DNA from: Rummeliibacillus suwonensis
Lineage (GTDB): Bacteria > Bacillota > Bacilli > Bacillales_A > Planococcaceae
NCBI RefSeq assembly: GCF_007896435.1
Contig: NZ_VCBL01000001.1
Coordinates: 2,877,269 to 2,941,268, forward strand
Direction: 5' to 3'
Length of the DNA stretch: 64,000 bases
Shown here: one piece after another, positions 17,248 through 25,690 of the stretch
Numbering within the stretch: position 1 is the stretch's first letter
How the letters are laid out: every line of letters starts with the position of its first letter
The notes under the pieces: model-generated
Database searches by the model: none
Seen by the model: only the letters and a program-made list of their open reading frames with translations
Told to the model about the DNA's origin: nothing
Position numbers and translations under genes: made by a program

Positions 17248-17778
17248 TTAAGCCATTAGAAATCGGATTAACCCTAATATGGCAAAGCTGAATAACACTG
17301 TCCCAGCTCCAATACCCGTTATGGCACTGTTAGCAACATTTAGCTTTTTAGAAAGCCACAACGAAATAATTGCCACTCCAATGAGAAGTACGGCTAATAT
17401 ATATAAACTAAAATCATTAAAAATATTTTTCAACCAGAAAAAATGAGTACCTACTATCAAGACAATCCATGGGGCAACATAATCATTCTTTTTTAATCTA
17501 ATTAGTAAGAATGCTCCTATTCCTGCCAAAAGAAATTCAACAAATACAAAAATTAAGTAATTGTGAAATACAGACGAATTGGATAAAGCCGTGCGTTCAT
17601 GCCAATTTGTAACACTTAGGTATACGCCGATTAAACAAACAACAAGTGACAATCCAGAGGCCATTCCAATATACTTGCGCCAACTTTTTCTAGGGTTTTC
17701 CTGAGCCCATCCAAGATGCCTAAAGTTTAACAGATTCCCTGCTATATAAGACTTAAAAAGTCTAATTCGTGGATACAA
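17248..17778 (-). CDS. Membrane protein with its 5' end replaced by repeat B
   Basis: 176 codons, four to five hydrophobic segments, unknown family. The body begins with NFRHLGWAQENPRKSWRKYI, a cytoplasmic lead into the first helix. The first ten residues (MYPRIRLFKS) are encoded by repeat B copy 3, whose leader lies at 17747-17760, and no ribosome site precedes that ATG. So the original N-terminus has probably been cut off by the repeat, and this may be a pseudogene. The next in-frame Met (IGMASGL) has no good ribosome site either. Confidence 0.5.
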   Translation of the reverse strand: MYPRIRLFKSYIAGNLLNFRHLGWAQENPRKSWRKYIGMASGLSLVVCLIGVYLSVTNWHERTALSNSSVFHNYLIFVFVEFLLAGIGAFLLIRLKKNDYVAPWIVLIVGTHFFWLKNIFNDFSLYILAVLLIGVAIISLWLSKKLNVANSAITGIGAGTVLFSFAILGLIRFLMA

Positions 17779-17895
17779 TTCATTTTTGCGTGGATTGGAA
17801 GGAGAATAGCGTGGATAGGAGTGTGAATTTCGTGGATTGAACAGTATTTCCCGTGGATTGAGTGTTATTTCCCGTGGATAGCATTGTTTTTCGGT
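17747..17895 (+). repeat. Repeat B copy 3: six 21-bp CGTGGAT units
   Basis: Leader AGACTTAAAAAGTC and six units all starting CGTGGA at 21-bp steps; inner units differ from copies 1 and 2. It overlaps the 5' end of the membrane gene at 17248-17778 and is followed 38 bp later by a terminator. Confidence 0.85.
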
Positions 17896-17933
17896 TTAGC
17901 AAGATTGGATTAGGAGATTGGCACTTATAAAAA

Positions 17934-17969
17934 GGCATAAAAATGTTGCAATAATAACATTTTTATGCC
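17934..17969 (-). terminator. Terminator below the ABC exporter operon
   Basis: GGCATAAAAATGTT / AACATTTTTATGCC, 8-base loop, with TTTTAT on the minus strand. It is about 150 bp beyond the permease stop at 18123. Confidence 0.75.
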
Positions 17970-18122
17970 CCCTACGCATACGAGTAGAGAGCAAGTCTCG
18001 GTGATGATCTCATCCTATAACGGTTCCCTGTAAATGGAAATATGTAGAGAAAAAGGATTCAAATCGGATATCCTATCTATCATCATATATAATTTCCTTT
18101 TCTCACGATAAATCCATTAAAG

Positions 18123-18854
18123 TTAGTCGGCCTGCATCTTCTTTCTGAAAATGACAATTGCCAGTATGGTTAAAATAATGGCATAGCCTAAAACCCACCA
18201 AAGATGTGGAAACATTGCACTGTATTGGCCATTAAGCACTGCTTTGCCCATAGCGACTGCATGTACAAAGGGCAGTAAATAAGCAATGTCTTTGAATAGA
18301 CCACCAACTAAATCTAAGTCAAACCAAATGCCTGACAACCATGCAGACAAATTAGTAAGAAGAGCTCCACAAATCCCCACTGCCGCTTTTTCGCTTAGCA
18401 AGGAACCGCAGATAAGTCCTATACTAACAAAAATCAAAGAAGGCAGGATTAGTAATAGAATGGAAAAGATCATAGAAGCTGTGATGGATAAACCAATTAA
18501 AATAGCTACGATATAACAAATGATTCCTTGTGCAATAGACATTACAAGTAATGGTACGCTATAACCGATAATAAAGTCCTTGGATGTCATTGGTGTTGTA
18601 AAAAGTCTTGTTAAAAATGAGTTTTCTCGATCTTTGGAAATCACTTGTGCTGCAAAAAGCCCCATAAATGACAGTCCAAATACTGCAATTCCAGGTGTTA
18701 TTTCATTGATATCGAAAAGCGTGACAGGGATACTTCTGTTTATGGCCGATAAGAGAAGTAATAATACAATTGGAAAACCCAATCCAAAAAAAATAGAAAG
18801 TGGATCACGAACAATCTCTTTCGTCGTTCTACCTGCGAATAAAAAAATTCTCAT
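18123..18854 (-). CDS. ABC-2 type transporter permease
   Basis: 243 residues with six membrane segments, as in ABC-2 permeases of drug, lantibiotic and Na+ exporters. The N-terminal amphipathic stretch (RTTKEIVRDPLSIFFGLGFP) and the loop SKDRENSFLTRLFTTPMTSKD before TM3 are typical. GGAGGTG precedes the ATG. It overlaps the ATPase stop by ATGA. It probably forms a dimer with two ATPase subunits to export a peptide, drug or lipid; the substrate is not evident. Confidence 0.85.
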   Translation of the reverse strand: MRIFLFAGRTTKEIVRDPLSIFFGLGFPIVLLLLLSAINRSIPVTLFDINEITPGIAVFGLSFMGLFAAQVISKDRENSFLTRLFTTPMTSKDFIIGYSVPLLVMSIAQGIICYIVAILIGLSITASMIFSILLLILPSLIFVSIGLICGSLLSEKAAVGICGALLTNLSAWLSGIWFDLDLVGGLFKDIAYLLPFVHAVAMGKAVLNGQYSAMFPHLWWVLGYAIILTILAIVIFRKKMQAD

Positions 18855-19591
18855 TGTATGTCACCTCCCGTTACAAAATAGACAAATGCATCCTCGAAAG
18901 TTGCCGCTTTAGAAATTTTAATGAGTTCTTCAGCTGTACCGATTGCTTTCATTTTCCCATCTTTCATAATGCCGATTCGATCACAGAGTGCCTCTGCCTC
19001 TTCTAAATAATGGGTCGTTAAAATAATGGTTGTTTTTTCTTTCAACTTTTTAATAAGTGACCATAATTCGCGTCTTCCGAGTATATCCAGTCCCAATGTT
19101 GGTTCATCTAAGAATAAAATCTGTGGCTCACTAATTAATGCCATAGCGAGGCTGAGTCGACGCTGCCAACCACCCGATAATGTTTTGCTTCGCTGATTTT
19201 CATATGGCTTCAAAGAAAATCGCATGATTATTTCATCAGCTTTTCTTTTTCTATTTACTTTATTTAACCCTTGTATACCAGCCATCAGCTCTAAATTCTC
19301 ACGCACCGTTAAATTTGGCGCAATCGCCGTTTCTTGTGGCGATACCGCAATCAATTGATGGACTTGTTCCGGATGCTGAGTAATATTTTTTCCTAGTAAT
19401 TTTGCATCGCCATTTGATGGCTTTATCAAACAGGAAAGCATTTTAATAAGCGTCGTTTTCCCTGCACCGTTCACACCAAGGAGACCAAACAATTCGCCTG
19501 CATTGATCGAAAAAGTAACGTTGTCTACAACAGTTTTTTTATCATATTTTTTGGTTAACGATTGGACTTCAATGGCTATCGTCATGTTCAT
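18851..19591 (-). CDS. ABC transporter ATP-binding protein
   Basis: 246 residues. Walker A GVNGAGKTTL, Q-loop SPQETAIAP, signature LSGGWQRRLS (Trp in place of the usual Gln at the fifth position), Walker B ILFLDEPT, H-loop TTHYLEEAE. This is the DrrA/CcmA-like subclass used by ABC-2 exporters. Its start overlaps the regulator stop by about 20 bp, and its stop overlaps the permease start, so the three genes form one tightly coupled operon. Confidence 0.9.
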   Translation of the reverse strand: MNMTIAIEVQSLTKKYDKKTVVDNVTFSINAGELFGLLGVNGAGKTTLIKMLSCLIKPSNGDAKLLGKNITQHPEQVHQLIAVSPQETAIAPNLTVRENLELMAGIQGLNKVNRKRKADEIIMRFSLKPYENQRSKTLSGGWQRRLSLAMALISEPQILFLDEPTLGLDILGRRELWSLIKKLKEKTTIILTTHYLEEAEALCDRIGIMKDGKMKAIGTAEELIKISKAATFEDAFVYFVTGGDIQ

Positions 19592-20015
19592 TCCCCTTGT
19601 CTAAAGTCGTTTTAACTAAATTGAAAAAAGCGCTCATCATCTTTTCTGGAACAAGAGCTATTCCTCGTTCATCATCACCAACAATGATCAACTTATCACC
19701 AGCACTTAATTCAAATACTTCCCTTGCTTTTTTTGAAATAACAATTTGTCCTCGTTCCCCTAACGTCGCAACGCCAAAAAAATGTTTGCCTTTCGGTGGA
19801 ATACCTAATTCACTTACATCATCCTTAAAATTCACTAGATCATCCAAAGTAACATGATATAGGCTTGCCAGTTGGACACAATACTGAATATCAGGAGTAG
19901 ACTCCCCTTTCTCCCATTTCGCAATAACTTGGCGAGATACATTTATACGTTCAGCCACTTCCTCTTGCGTTAGTTGATGGCGCATTCGTAAGTTTTTTAA
20001 ATTCATACTTATCAT
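19569..20015 (-). CDS. XRE-AbrB two-domain regulator of the ABC operon
   Basis: 148 residues; I choose ATG 20015, ten bases after AGGAGG. Residues 1-60 form an XRE helix-turn-helix (LTQEEVAERINVSRQVIAKWE); residues about 85-125 form an AbrB/SpoVT swapped-hairpin domain (TLGERGQIVISKKAREVFEL ... GDKLIIVGDDERGIALV). The combination is found next to ABC-2 exporters in Firmicutes. It is first in the operon, consistent with autoregulation. The signal it senses is unknown. Confidence 0.85.
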   Translation of the reverse strand: MISMNLKNLRMRHQLTQEEVAERINVSRQVIAKWEKGESTPDIQYCVQLASLYHVTLDDLVNFKDDVSELGIPPKGKHFFGVATLGERGQIVISKKAREVFELSAGDKLIIVGDDERGIALVPEKMMSAFFNLVKTTLDKGNEHDDSH

Positions 20016-20117
20016 ACTTTTCCAACCTCCTAATTTTATTATCAAGCAGAAATGAAGGTGCGTCTATCAATGATCTGTAACACTTATGTTAAAATTCGTA
20101 GCATTTTATCCCGCTTT

Positions 20118-20310
20118 AACGGGCAGTAAGACCCCCATCTCAAGATATAGAGAGAAACGACAAAGATAGATGGAGGAACAACTGCCCGTAAAAGTCCGAT
20201 TGGTTCGGGCCAACAAGACGTTGGTCACTCAAGTGTTGCCACAGGACGTGGCGCTTTTAACCTGAGTTCCTCTATTCCAGTGGGAGGATGAAGAAAACTC
20301 CCACTGATGG
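20118..20310. repeat. Dispersed repeat E, copy 1
   Basis: Bounded by an inverted CGGGCAGT / ACTGCCCG pair (20118 and about 20186), continuing CGTAAAAGTCC and ending around TTGCCACAGGACGTGGC. A related block lies at 50870-50965, and the TTGCCACAGGACGTGGC core recurs near 33358. The remaining part of the 20046-20643 gap has a small GAACCA/TGGTTC hairpin at about 20352 and no gene. Confidence 0.6.
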
Positions 20311-20643
20311 AGTTTCACTTTATTATTTCCAGTTTGTCTTGAATTCACCATAAAAAAATAGCCGAACCAAGATTGGTTCAGCCTTAAATATGGATTTTAT
20401 TTACTTATTAATAGAAGAAATGACTCAGGAATAAATGGATTTATATTTCTTATTTGATACATCCAATTATAGATCTATAACAAAATGAAAATATAATGCT
20501 TGACAATTACATATTGTATTTCCATTGCACATAAAAACCACTTGCCAATATGCCTAATCCTCATAAGCTTATCTTCTAGCTATGATGCGATCTTCACTCT
20601 AGTTAAATCGGTATGATCAAACAAACCAGAGAACGTGTTCGAG

Positions 20644-20730
20644 TCATTCAAATCTGTGATTCTCTAGCATCACTTCTACACCTTGCAATAGTTCTGACGC
20701 AAGTATCACTGCATTATCAGGCAACTCCAT
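20644..20730 (-). CDS. Possible 28-codon peptide or start of a lost gene
   Basis: ATG 20728-20730 behind AGAGGTAT, reading MELPDNAVILASELL to NHRFE. It starts three bases after the membrane-protein stop. Either a leader-size peptide or the residue of a third gene in this set. Weak evidence. Confidence 0.25.
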   Translation of the reverse strand: MELPDNAVILASELLQGVEVMLENHRFE

Positions 20731-20732
20731 AG

Positions 20733-21209
20733 CTATACCTCTGTTATTTCTTTTCTGTGATTCAGATGAATTCCTATATGTCCGATTCCTAGAATAATAA
20801 CAGCAATAAGCATCCATAGGTTCTTCCCATACACTCCAAGTAAGAAAAAGGCACATACCGGAAGTGTTGCGCCTGCTACAGGAATTCCAAACAGGCTGCT
20901 GTAAAAGTCTTTCATTGTCTTTTCGCTTTTGAAATATCTTATCCAATATATTTCATACAGTAACATCAGTATCATAGCTGCTACTAACCACAATATCCAC
21001 ACAGACCCTGTTCTGATATTAAAATCCGAAAATATTAGTGCAACACAGGTAACGAGTACTTCCCCGATTCTCTCAAATACGAGCAGCACCTTGTTTTCAT
21101 GAGATACATATTTTTCATAATCCTTGGGCCGATTTTTTGTCCATACAATATTGGGTACCATCAACATGGTCAGAAAAATTAATCCCATATAAGAAAATCC
21201 AAAATTCAT
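20733..21209 (-). CDS. Small polytopic membrane protein
   Basis: 158 residues, about five membrane segments. It opens FGFSYMGLIFLTMLMVPN with IVWTKNRPKDY. I do not recognise a named family. The start directly abuts the stop of the GyrI-like gene (TAG then ATG) with AAGGAG before it, so the two are co-translated. It may transport or modify something sensed by the GyrI-like partner; this is inference from pairing only. Confidence 0.6.
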   Translation of the reverse strand: MNFGFSYMGLIFLTMLMVPNIVWTKNRPKDYEKYVSHENKVLLVFERIGEVLVTCVALIFSDFNIRTGSVWILWLVAAMILMLLYEIYWIRYFKSEKTMKDFYSSLFGIPVAGATLPVCAFFLLGVYGKNLWMLIAVIILGIGHIGIHLNHRKEITEV

Positions 21210-21842
21210 CTACTTCTCCTTAATCGGATGACGGATTACTGTTTTCCATTTCTCCGGAACAACTTTTCTGATATCAGACATATAGATTTCATGATGCAGG
21301 CGCTTGTCTGTCATATCATTCACATATTCGTTTTCAGCAAGATATGCATCCATTAATACAACTGATGCTGGTTCATCATCAAAAGCCCCTATATGCATCA
21401 TCTGCACACAAAGCCCTTCCTCTAACGTAAGGTATTCCGCAGATGAACAGTCCATCTTTTTTTTCTTGGATGCAGTTTCCACAGCCCATTCAAAATCTTT
21501 CTTCGCAACAAAATCCGGAAGACGAATCACAGAAATCCAGTTGAAAGTAGATTTATCAGCGTAATCCACACCTGCCACATCATCCTGCCACCAGAAACCT
21601 TCTAACGGAGGCACCACATATTCGAAAAATCCTTCGATTTTGTAATCACTTTTGTAGCTCATTTTTAATGTGTATGCGACTGCATATAGCATACTGATTG
21701 CCTGTTGGTAAGTACCGCCTTCTTCGTTCGGATTGCCTTTCCCGCGAACAGCGATATAGTTCGCCTTTGGAACTGTCACAATCTCCGGCTTGCTCTTCGG
21801 CATATAAAATTCTTTATATTCCTTCTTAAAATCAAAAGCCAT
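21210..21842 (-). CDS. GyrI-like small-molecule-binding domain protein
   Basis: 210 residues, start behind AAGGAG. It opens FDFKKEYKEFYMPKSKPEI and VTVPKANYIAVRGKGNPNE, the usual beginning of GyrI-like (YdhO-type) proteins; then GFFEYVVPPLEGFWW, FNWISVIRLPDFV and LCVQMMHIGAFDDEPASV as in the SHS2-repeat pocket. Stand-alone members are thought to bind or hydrolyse small hydrophobic compounds. There is no DNA-binding domain, so it is not a regulator by itself. It heads the pair with the membrane gene. Confidence 0.8.
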   Translation of the reverse strand: MAFDFKKEYKEFYMPKSKPEIVTVPKANYIAVRGKGNPNEEGGTYQQAISMLYAVAYTLKMSYKSDYKIEGFFEYVVPPLEGFWWQDDVAGVDYADKSTFNWISVIRLPDFVAKKDFEWAVETASKKKKMDCSSAEYLTLEEGLCVQMMHIGAFDDEPASVVLMDAYLAENEYVNDMTDKRLHHEIYMSDIRKVVPEKWKTVIRHPIKEK

Positions 21843-21845
21843 GTT

Positions 21846-21990
21846 TTATTCTCCTTCCAAGTAGCTGTTCTCTGATTTAACCAAGATCTGTAGTTGTTCT
21901 AGTGTATGAAACAATGCTCACCATTCTTCATCACGGTAAGTTTGATATGAAAACTTTCGTAAAATTCATCAATGATTGCTCTGTCTGGCA
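21846..21990 (-). pseudogene. C-terminal fragment of an alpha/beta-hydrolase
   Basis: The frame IIDEFYESFHIKLTVMKNGE then HCFIH and a stop, followed in another frame by EEQLQILVKSENSYLEGE ending just before the GyrI-like gene. Alpha/beta-hydrolases of the dienelactone-hydrolase-like group end with 'LTVM..GEHWFHTEEQ', so this is the same end with a frameshift at the H-T-E-E junction. Repeat A copy 3 begins where homology stops. The hydrolase was probably the first gene of the operon and was destroyed by the repeat. Confidence 0.55.
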
Positions 21991-21996
21991 TATGAA

Positions 21997-22130
21997 CATA
22001 AGTGCCAGTCAACCGTATGAAGATAAGTACCAGGCACCCATACAATTTAAGTTTTCCCAATTCGATTTCATTCAATATTTGATAAGATATCATCATTTCA
22101 TCAAAATGATATCTGTTTGTGACTTAATTT
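21997..22130. repeat. Dispersed repeat A, copy 3
   Basis: GTGCCAGTCAACC and GTACCAGGCACCC motifs, then CAATTCGATTTCATTCAAT and TTGATAAGATATCATCATTT. The longest copy. It abuts the hydrolase fragment at 21846-21990. Confidence 0.65.
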
Positions 22131-22180
22131 ATCTCGATGGTTGGTAGTTGTTACTTTTCCCCATAGTTTAGATCTTTTAC

Positions 22181-22909
22181 TCAACAAATTGCATTTAAAT
22201 ATAAGTCAAGAGATTCTTCGACTACCTGTTCAACTAGTAAGATAAAATCGCTATAATTTTCTGTTGTATGTGCTTTATCAAGTGCTTCGTAATAGGCTAA
22301 TCGATTTTCTACTTTAATAATTACTGGAGGAAACCCATTCTTCATTAATTCTAAATTAAGTAAAAGCCTGGAAGTCCGCCCGTTTCCATCGATAAATGGA
22401 TGGATTCCAACAAAAATAGCATGTAACATAGCTCCACGTTCAACTGGGTGTAAATGTATTCCTCTATGATGGTACCAATTCAACAAATCTTCCATTTTTT
22501 CTTGAATCAGAAAATGAGGTGGTGGTGTATGTTTGGCACCTGCTATGAAAACTTGCGCTTTACGATAAATTCCAGCGTATTCATCATCAATTCCTTTTAA
22601 TACCAAACGATGTATATTTTTTATTTGCCATTCAGAGAGCACCTCGTTCTTTTGAACAATTTCTTCAACATAACGAATGGCGTCACGATGATTAATGACC
22701 TCCAAATGCTCTCTCAATGTTTTACCGCCAACCGTTATCCCCTCTAGAACCACTTTTGTTTCGTTCATTGTGAGTGTATTTCCTTCGATTGCATTAGAAT
22801 TGTACGTCCACTCTAGAAATAGCTTTTCTCTAAGACTTTTCAGTGTATATTGAGACAATGGACGAGAAGCATCTAATTGCGCTTTCTTTTGATTAATGGT
22901 TTCAAACAC
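22181..22909 (-). CDS. Fic-family AMP-transferase-like protein
   Basis: About 242 residues. The Fic core HPFIDGNGRTSR has the catalytic His, the Asn-Gly anion hole and the last Arg. An N-terminal inhibitory helix (SNAIEGNTLT) places it in the class II self-inhibited group. The usual flap, HTPPPHFLIQEKMEDLLNW, is present. It probably transfers AMP or another nucleotide moiety to a protein hydroxyl; the target is unknown. I prefer the GTG at 22909 (six bases after GAGGTG) over the one at 22918, which overlaps the ribosome site. Single gene. Confidence 0.85.
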   Translation of the reverse strand: MFETINQKKAQLDASRPLSQYTLKSLREKLFLEWTYNSNAIEGNTLTMNETKVVLEGITVGGKTLREHLEVINHRDAIRYVEEIVQKNEVLSEWQIKNIHRLVLKGIDDEYAGIYRKAQVFIAGAKHTPPPHFLIQEKMEDLLNWYHHRGIHLHPVERGAMLHAIFVGIHPFIDGNGRTSRLLLNLELMKNGFPPVIIKVENRLAYYEALDKAHTTENYSDFILLVEQVVEESLDLYLNAIC

Positions 22910-22986
22910 TCTCTTCACCTCATTTTGTTTACCTGGGGATTATTTCTATATATTGTAACAAAGTCGTGTATGAATGCATAATTTTT

Positions 22987-23233
22987 CAGGCGTGTTGATT
23001 AGGAAAAAATAGGTGACAAATTTAGCATAATTCTATAAAAACATGTATTTTATCTCCATCTATATAGATTGGAGCGGAGGCTTGCTCTACTCCCTCGGGA
23101 AAAGCGAATAGATGAGACCCCGCAGCGAAGCGAGGAGGCTCAGCGTTCGCCCGCAGGAAAGCGAGCAAGCCGTAGCGGAAATCAGCGAATACACTATATT
23201 TTGTGGGGAAAATTGGATAATCAACACGATTGA
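22987..23233 (+). mobile_element. MITE-like repeat C, copy 1
   Basis: About 245 bp with inverted ends: GCGTGTTGATTAGGAAAA at the left and GGATAATCAACACG at the right. The centre is GC-rich, with AAGCGAGCAAGCCGTAGCGG as in common Bacillaceae intergenic repeats. The left half matches the right end of the element at 39714-40270 and the right half matches that element's left end and 52050-52120, all inverted. The apparent ORF across it is not a gene. Confidence 0.75.
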
Positions 23234-23295
23234 TAATTTTTATAAGTTAATTAACACTAGAATTTATTATGTTTTTAAAATTATTAAATTGAGGT

Positions 23296-23385
23296 CAACC
23301 ATACAATTGAAGTCTTCCCAATTCGATTTCATTCAATATTTGATAAGCTGGCATCATTTCACCAAAATGATATTCATTTAACATT
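23296..23385. repeat. Dispersed repeat A, copy 4
   Basis: CAACCATACAATTGAAGTC, then CAATTCGATTTCATTCAAT and TTGATAAGCTGGCATCATTT. Adjacent to repeat C and the ClC gene. The rest of 22919-23414 holds nothing else. Confidence 0.65.
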
Positions 23386-23414
23386 TCATCTGTTTATGCA
23401 ACTTGTTACTTTAC

Positions 23415-24779
23415 TTAACTTTTCCATTTTCTTTTTACATGTTCCATCTTTCTCAGCAATCCATATGAAACATGAATTTTTTCATTTTGTAATGGAATAC
23501 CTGGCGTAATATGCATCCAAAGAGATTTTGAGAACGCAACTAATTGATCAGGATATACACTTCTATGCCCTATAACAATATAAGCGGTGATACAAGCACC
23601 TACTACATAAATTCCTATGTTACCACTAAATAGCTCATAGCCCATGAAAACTGCAGATAATGGTGTATTCGATGCAGAGGCTACCACAGCTACCATGCCA
23701 ATTGCTGCTCCAAACGCCGGATCTACACCTAATAAATTGGCAAACATATTGCCTGAAAGAGCTCCAATAACAAATTGAGGAGTAACAATTCCTCCATAAA
23801 ATCCCGAACCTAATGTAATAGATACTAATAATATTTTCCAAAATATACTTGAATAAGGGATTGATTTTCCGTCAAGAGCTCCCTCCATTATTGGAAGACT
23901 CAAACCTAAATAGCTGGTTAACGTTGGAATGCCAAAAATAAGAAGAGCGATTATAATGCCTCCAATAAAGGGCATAAAAGGAGGCCATATTCCGAACCTT
24001 TCTTGGAGAAGATGAAAAATAGTCGTTGTTTTTTCAAATACTTCAATAAACAACCACGCTAACAAGCCACACAGAATACCAATGACAATAACCTTTAAAA
24101 ACAACGTTTCAGAAAAATGGGGCGGTACTTGGATGGGAAAATAGCGATAAGTCATTCCCCACCATTTACTAATCTCAAAAGATGCAATACTTGAAATAAT
24201 TGCTGGAAAAATGATGTCATACCGTAAACGTCCGATCGTTAAAATTTCAATACCATAAATAGCTCCCGCAATGGGCGTCCCAAACACACTGGCAAAACCT
24301 GCACTCACTCCACATGCAACCATTCTTTTTTGGAGATTTGGCTCAAGTTTCAAAATATGCCCTATCCATGAAGCGAGCGAGCCCCCTATGTGTGAACATG
24401 GTCCCTCTTTCCCAGCAGACCCACCAGATGCTAGTGTAATAATAGCCGCTATCGGTTTAATGGGCATTGTCTTCATCGGTAATTTTCCTTCTTGCTCATG
24501 CACTGCGGCAACTACTGAATCTTTATTTCCTGACTTGACATGACGATACGCATAAAAAAGCATCAAGCCATTTAACAATCCTCCGAGAGGTAAAATGACC
24601 ATCTGTACCCACAGAGGAATTGAAGCCGTTTGTCCAAGAATACTATATAACCCCTTTAAAAATAAGGTCGTACCACATCCAACAACTGAACCTGTTATGA
24701 CCGCCAATATAAACCAACGACATAATGTTGCTATCATAATAATAGGTTCAATATAATTGATGCGAAACAAAATGATCAC
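23415..24779 (-). CDS. ClC-family chloride channel or Cl-/H+ exchanger
   Basis: About 450 residues and ten or more membrane segments. The ion-selectivity signatures are present: GGSAGKEGPCSHIGGS (the G-K-E-G-P filter motif), GSGFYGGIVTPQFVIGA, and the terminal gating region near STPLSAVFMGYEL-like residues (read as SNTPLSAVFMGYELF). A tail without CBS domains. Starts with GTG or TTG within a few codons of 24779 behind GAGGAG. Although separated from the eut genes by about 900 bp, its upstream DNA is nearly the same as that of the ethanolamine permease (see 24781-24850), which suggests joint regulation. Confidence 0.9.
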   Translation of the reverse strand: MIILFRINYIEPIIMIATLCRWFILAVITGSVVGCGTTLFLKGLYSILGQTASIPLWVQMVILPLGGLLNGLMLFYAYRHVKSGNKDSVVAAVHEQEGKLPMKTMPIKPIAAIITLASGGSAGKEGPCSHIGGSLASWIGHILKLEPNLQKRMVACGVSAGFASVFGTPIAGAIYGIEILTIGRLRYDIIFPAIISSIASFEISKWWGMTYRYFPIQVPPHFSETLFLKVIVIGILCGLLAWLFIEVFEKTTTIFHLLQERFGIWPPFMPFIGGIIIALLIFGIPTLTSYLGLSLPIMEGALDGKSIPYSSIFWKILLVSITLGSGFYGGIVTPQFVIGALSGNMFANLLGVDPAFGAAIGMVAVVASASNTPLSAVFMGYELFSGNIGIYVVGACITAYIVIGHRSVYPDQLVAFSKSLWMHITPGIPLQNEKIHVSYGLLRKMEHVKRKWKS

Positions 24780-24780
24780 T

Positions 24781-24850
24781 CTCCTCTATAAATACTGATA
24801 TATCAACATTTTGCCCATTTTTAATAACTTTTTAAAAATTTTTTATTGTA
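24781..24850 (-). promoter_or_regulatory. Conserved upstream block of the ClC gene
   Basis: On the minus strand: an A/T-rich tract with AAAAAATTTTTAAAAAG, then GGGCAAAATGTTGATATATC and ATTTATAGAGGAG ending at the ribosome site. The permease gene at 25691-27082 has the same order (27096-27165). The palindrome-like TTGATATATC(A) could be an operator. No standard -35/-10 pair is obvious. Confidence 0.55.
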
Positions 24851-25140
24851 TGGATCTATTAGTATTTTCTAATAATGCAACAGCTTAAGAATACGCTTCA
24901 CTCCTTATAACTTTCAAAATTGCCTACATACCGATGATATGAACTTGTTTCAATAATTAATTTCTTATTATTCCCATCATATCATCTATATTCAAACTTA
25001 CTATAAAAAGCGCTTTTCTTCTACATGGCTATGCTGATCTATTCGATAGCTTTTCACACATACTACGGTTTAAGTTGGGTGGATGGATATAGTATGAATT
25101 CCACCTATAGTGAGTTTCGTGTTCGAGCTAAACTTATATT

Positions 25141-25285
25141 AGGACTTAAAAATTCGAATTCGTGGATACAATTCATTTTTGCGTGGATTGGACGGAGAAT
25201 ACCGTGGATAGAGATGTGAGTTTCGTGGATTGGATAGCATTTCCCATGGATTGAACGTTATTTCCCGTGGATAGCATCGCTATTG
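25141..25285 (+). repeat. Repeat B copy 4: six 21-bp CRTGGAT units
   Basis: AGGACTTAAAAATTC leader and six 21-bp units; first and last are as in the other copies, inner ones resemble copy 3. It is followed by a hairpin at about 25317-25375. Confidence 0.85.
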
Positions 25286-25439
25286 TTCCTTAAATCAATC
25301 TAACTCAAAAATAAAAAAACGCCAGATGTTCGAAAACGCAACTGTTTACGTTTCAAACACCTAGCGAAAAATCTTAATCACTCACAAGCCCACATTGAGC
25401 ATACTTCTGTACCAACATAGTAAAGTTCTACTAAAAGTC

Positions 25440-25645
25440 TCTCGGAAACCTGCATTTCTTTGTCTTATACCCACCACCTTCTAAACTTTCAAGTCCCGAG
25501 CCAGTGTAAATAGGTCACAAGATACATAAACAATACGGCTTTAGACGCGCTGTTCTAAAATTGTCTTCAACAGCGATTTGTCACAGCTTTTTATTGGTGG
25601 GGCGATCATCAAGACATATGTAGCTTTGCCTTCTTTATTCCTCAC
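25440..25645 (-). pseudogene. Degenerate fragment of an RlmCD-type rRNA methyltransferase gene
   Basis: This stretch aligns base for base with part of the gene at 62640-64000: GTTCTAAAAT(T/G)GTCTTCAA, GGTGGG(G/T)CGA(T/C)CATCAAGAC and GCCTTCTTT all occur in the same order and spacing, about 75-80% identical over 150-200 bp. No open frame survives. It corresponds to the C-terminal catalytic region. So a second copy of the gene once stood here between the eut and ClC genes. Confidence 0.75.
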
Positions 25646-25690
25646 TCTACTATTATTTATTGATTTTCTTCCATCTCTATATTCTTTCTA

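Noticed and set aside
20118-20310. Riboswitch or structured RNA before the ABC operon
   Set aside because: Orientation does not lead into a gene, and related pieces at 50870 and 33358 are far from similar genes; treated as dispersed repeat.
23112-23381. 89-codon plus ORF
   Set aside because: Spans repeats C and A; the reading is of repeat sequence.
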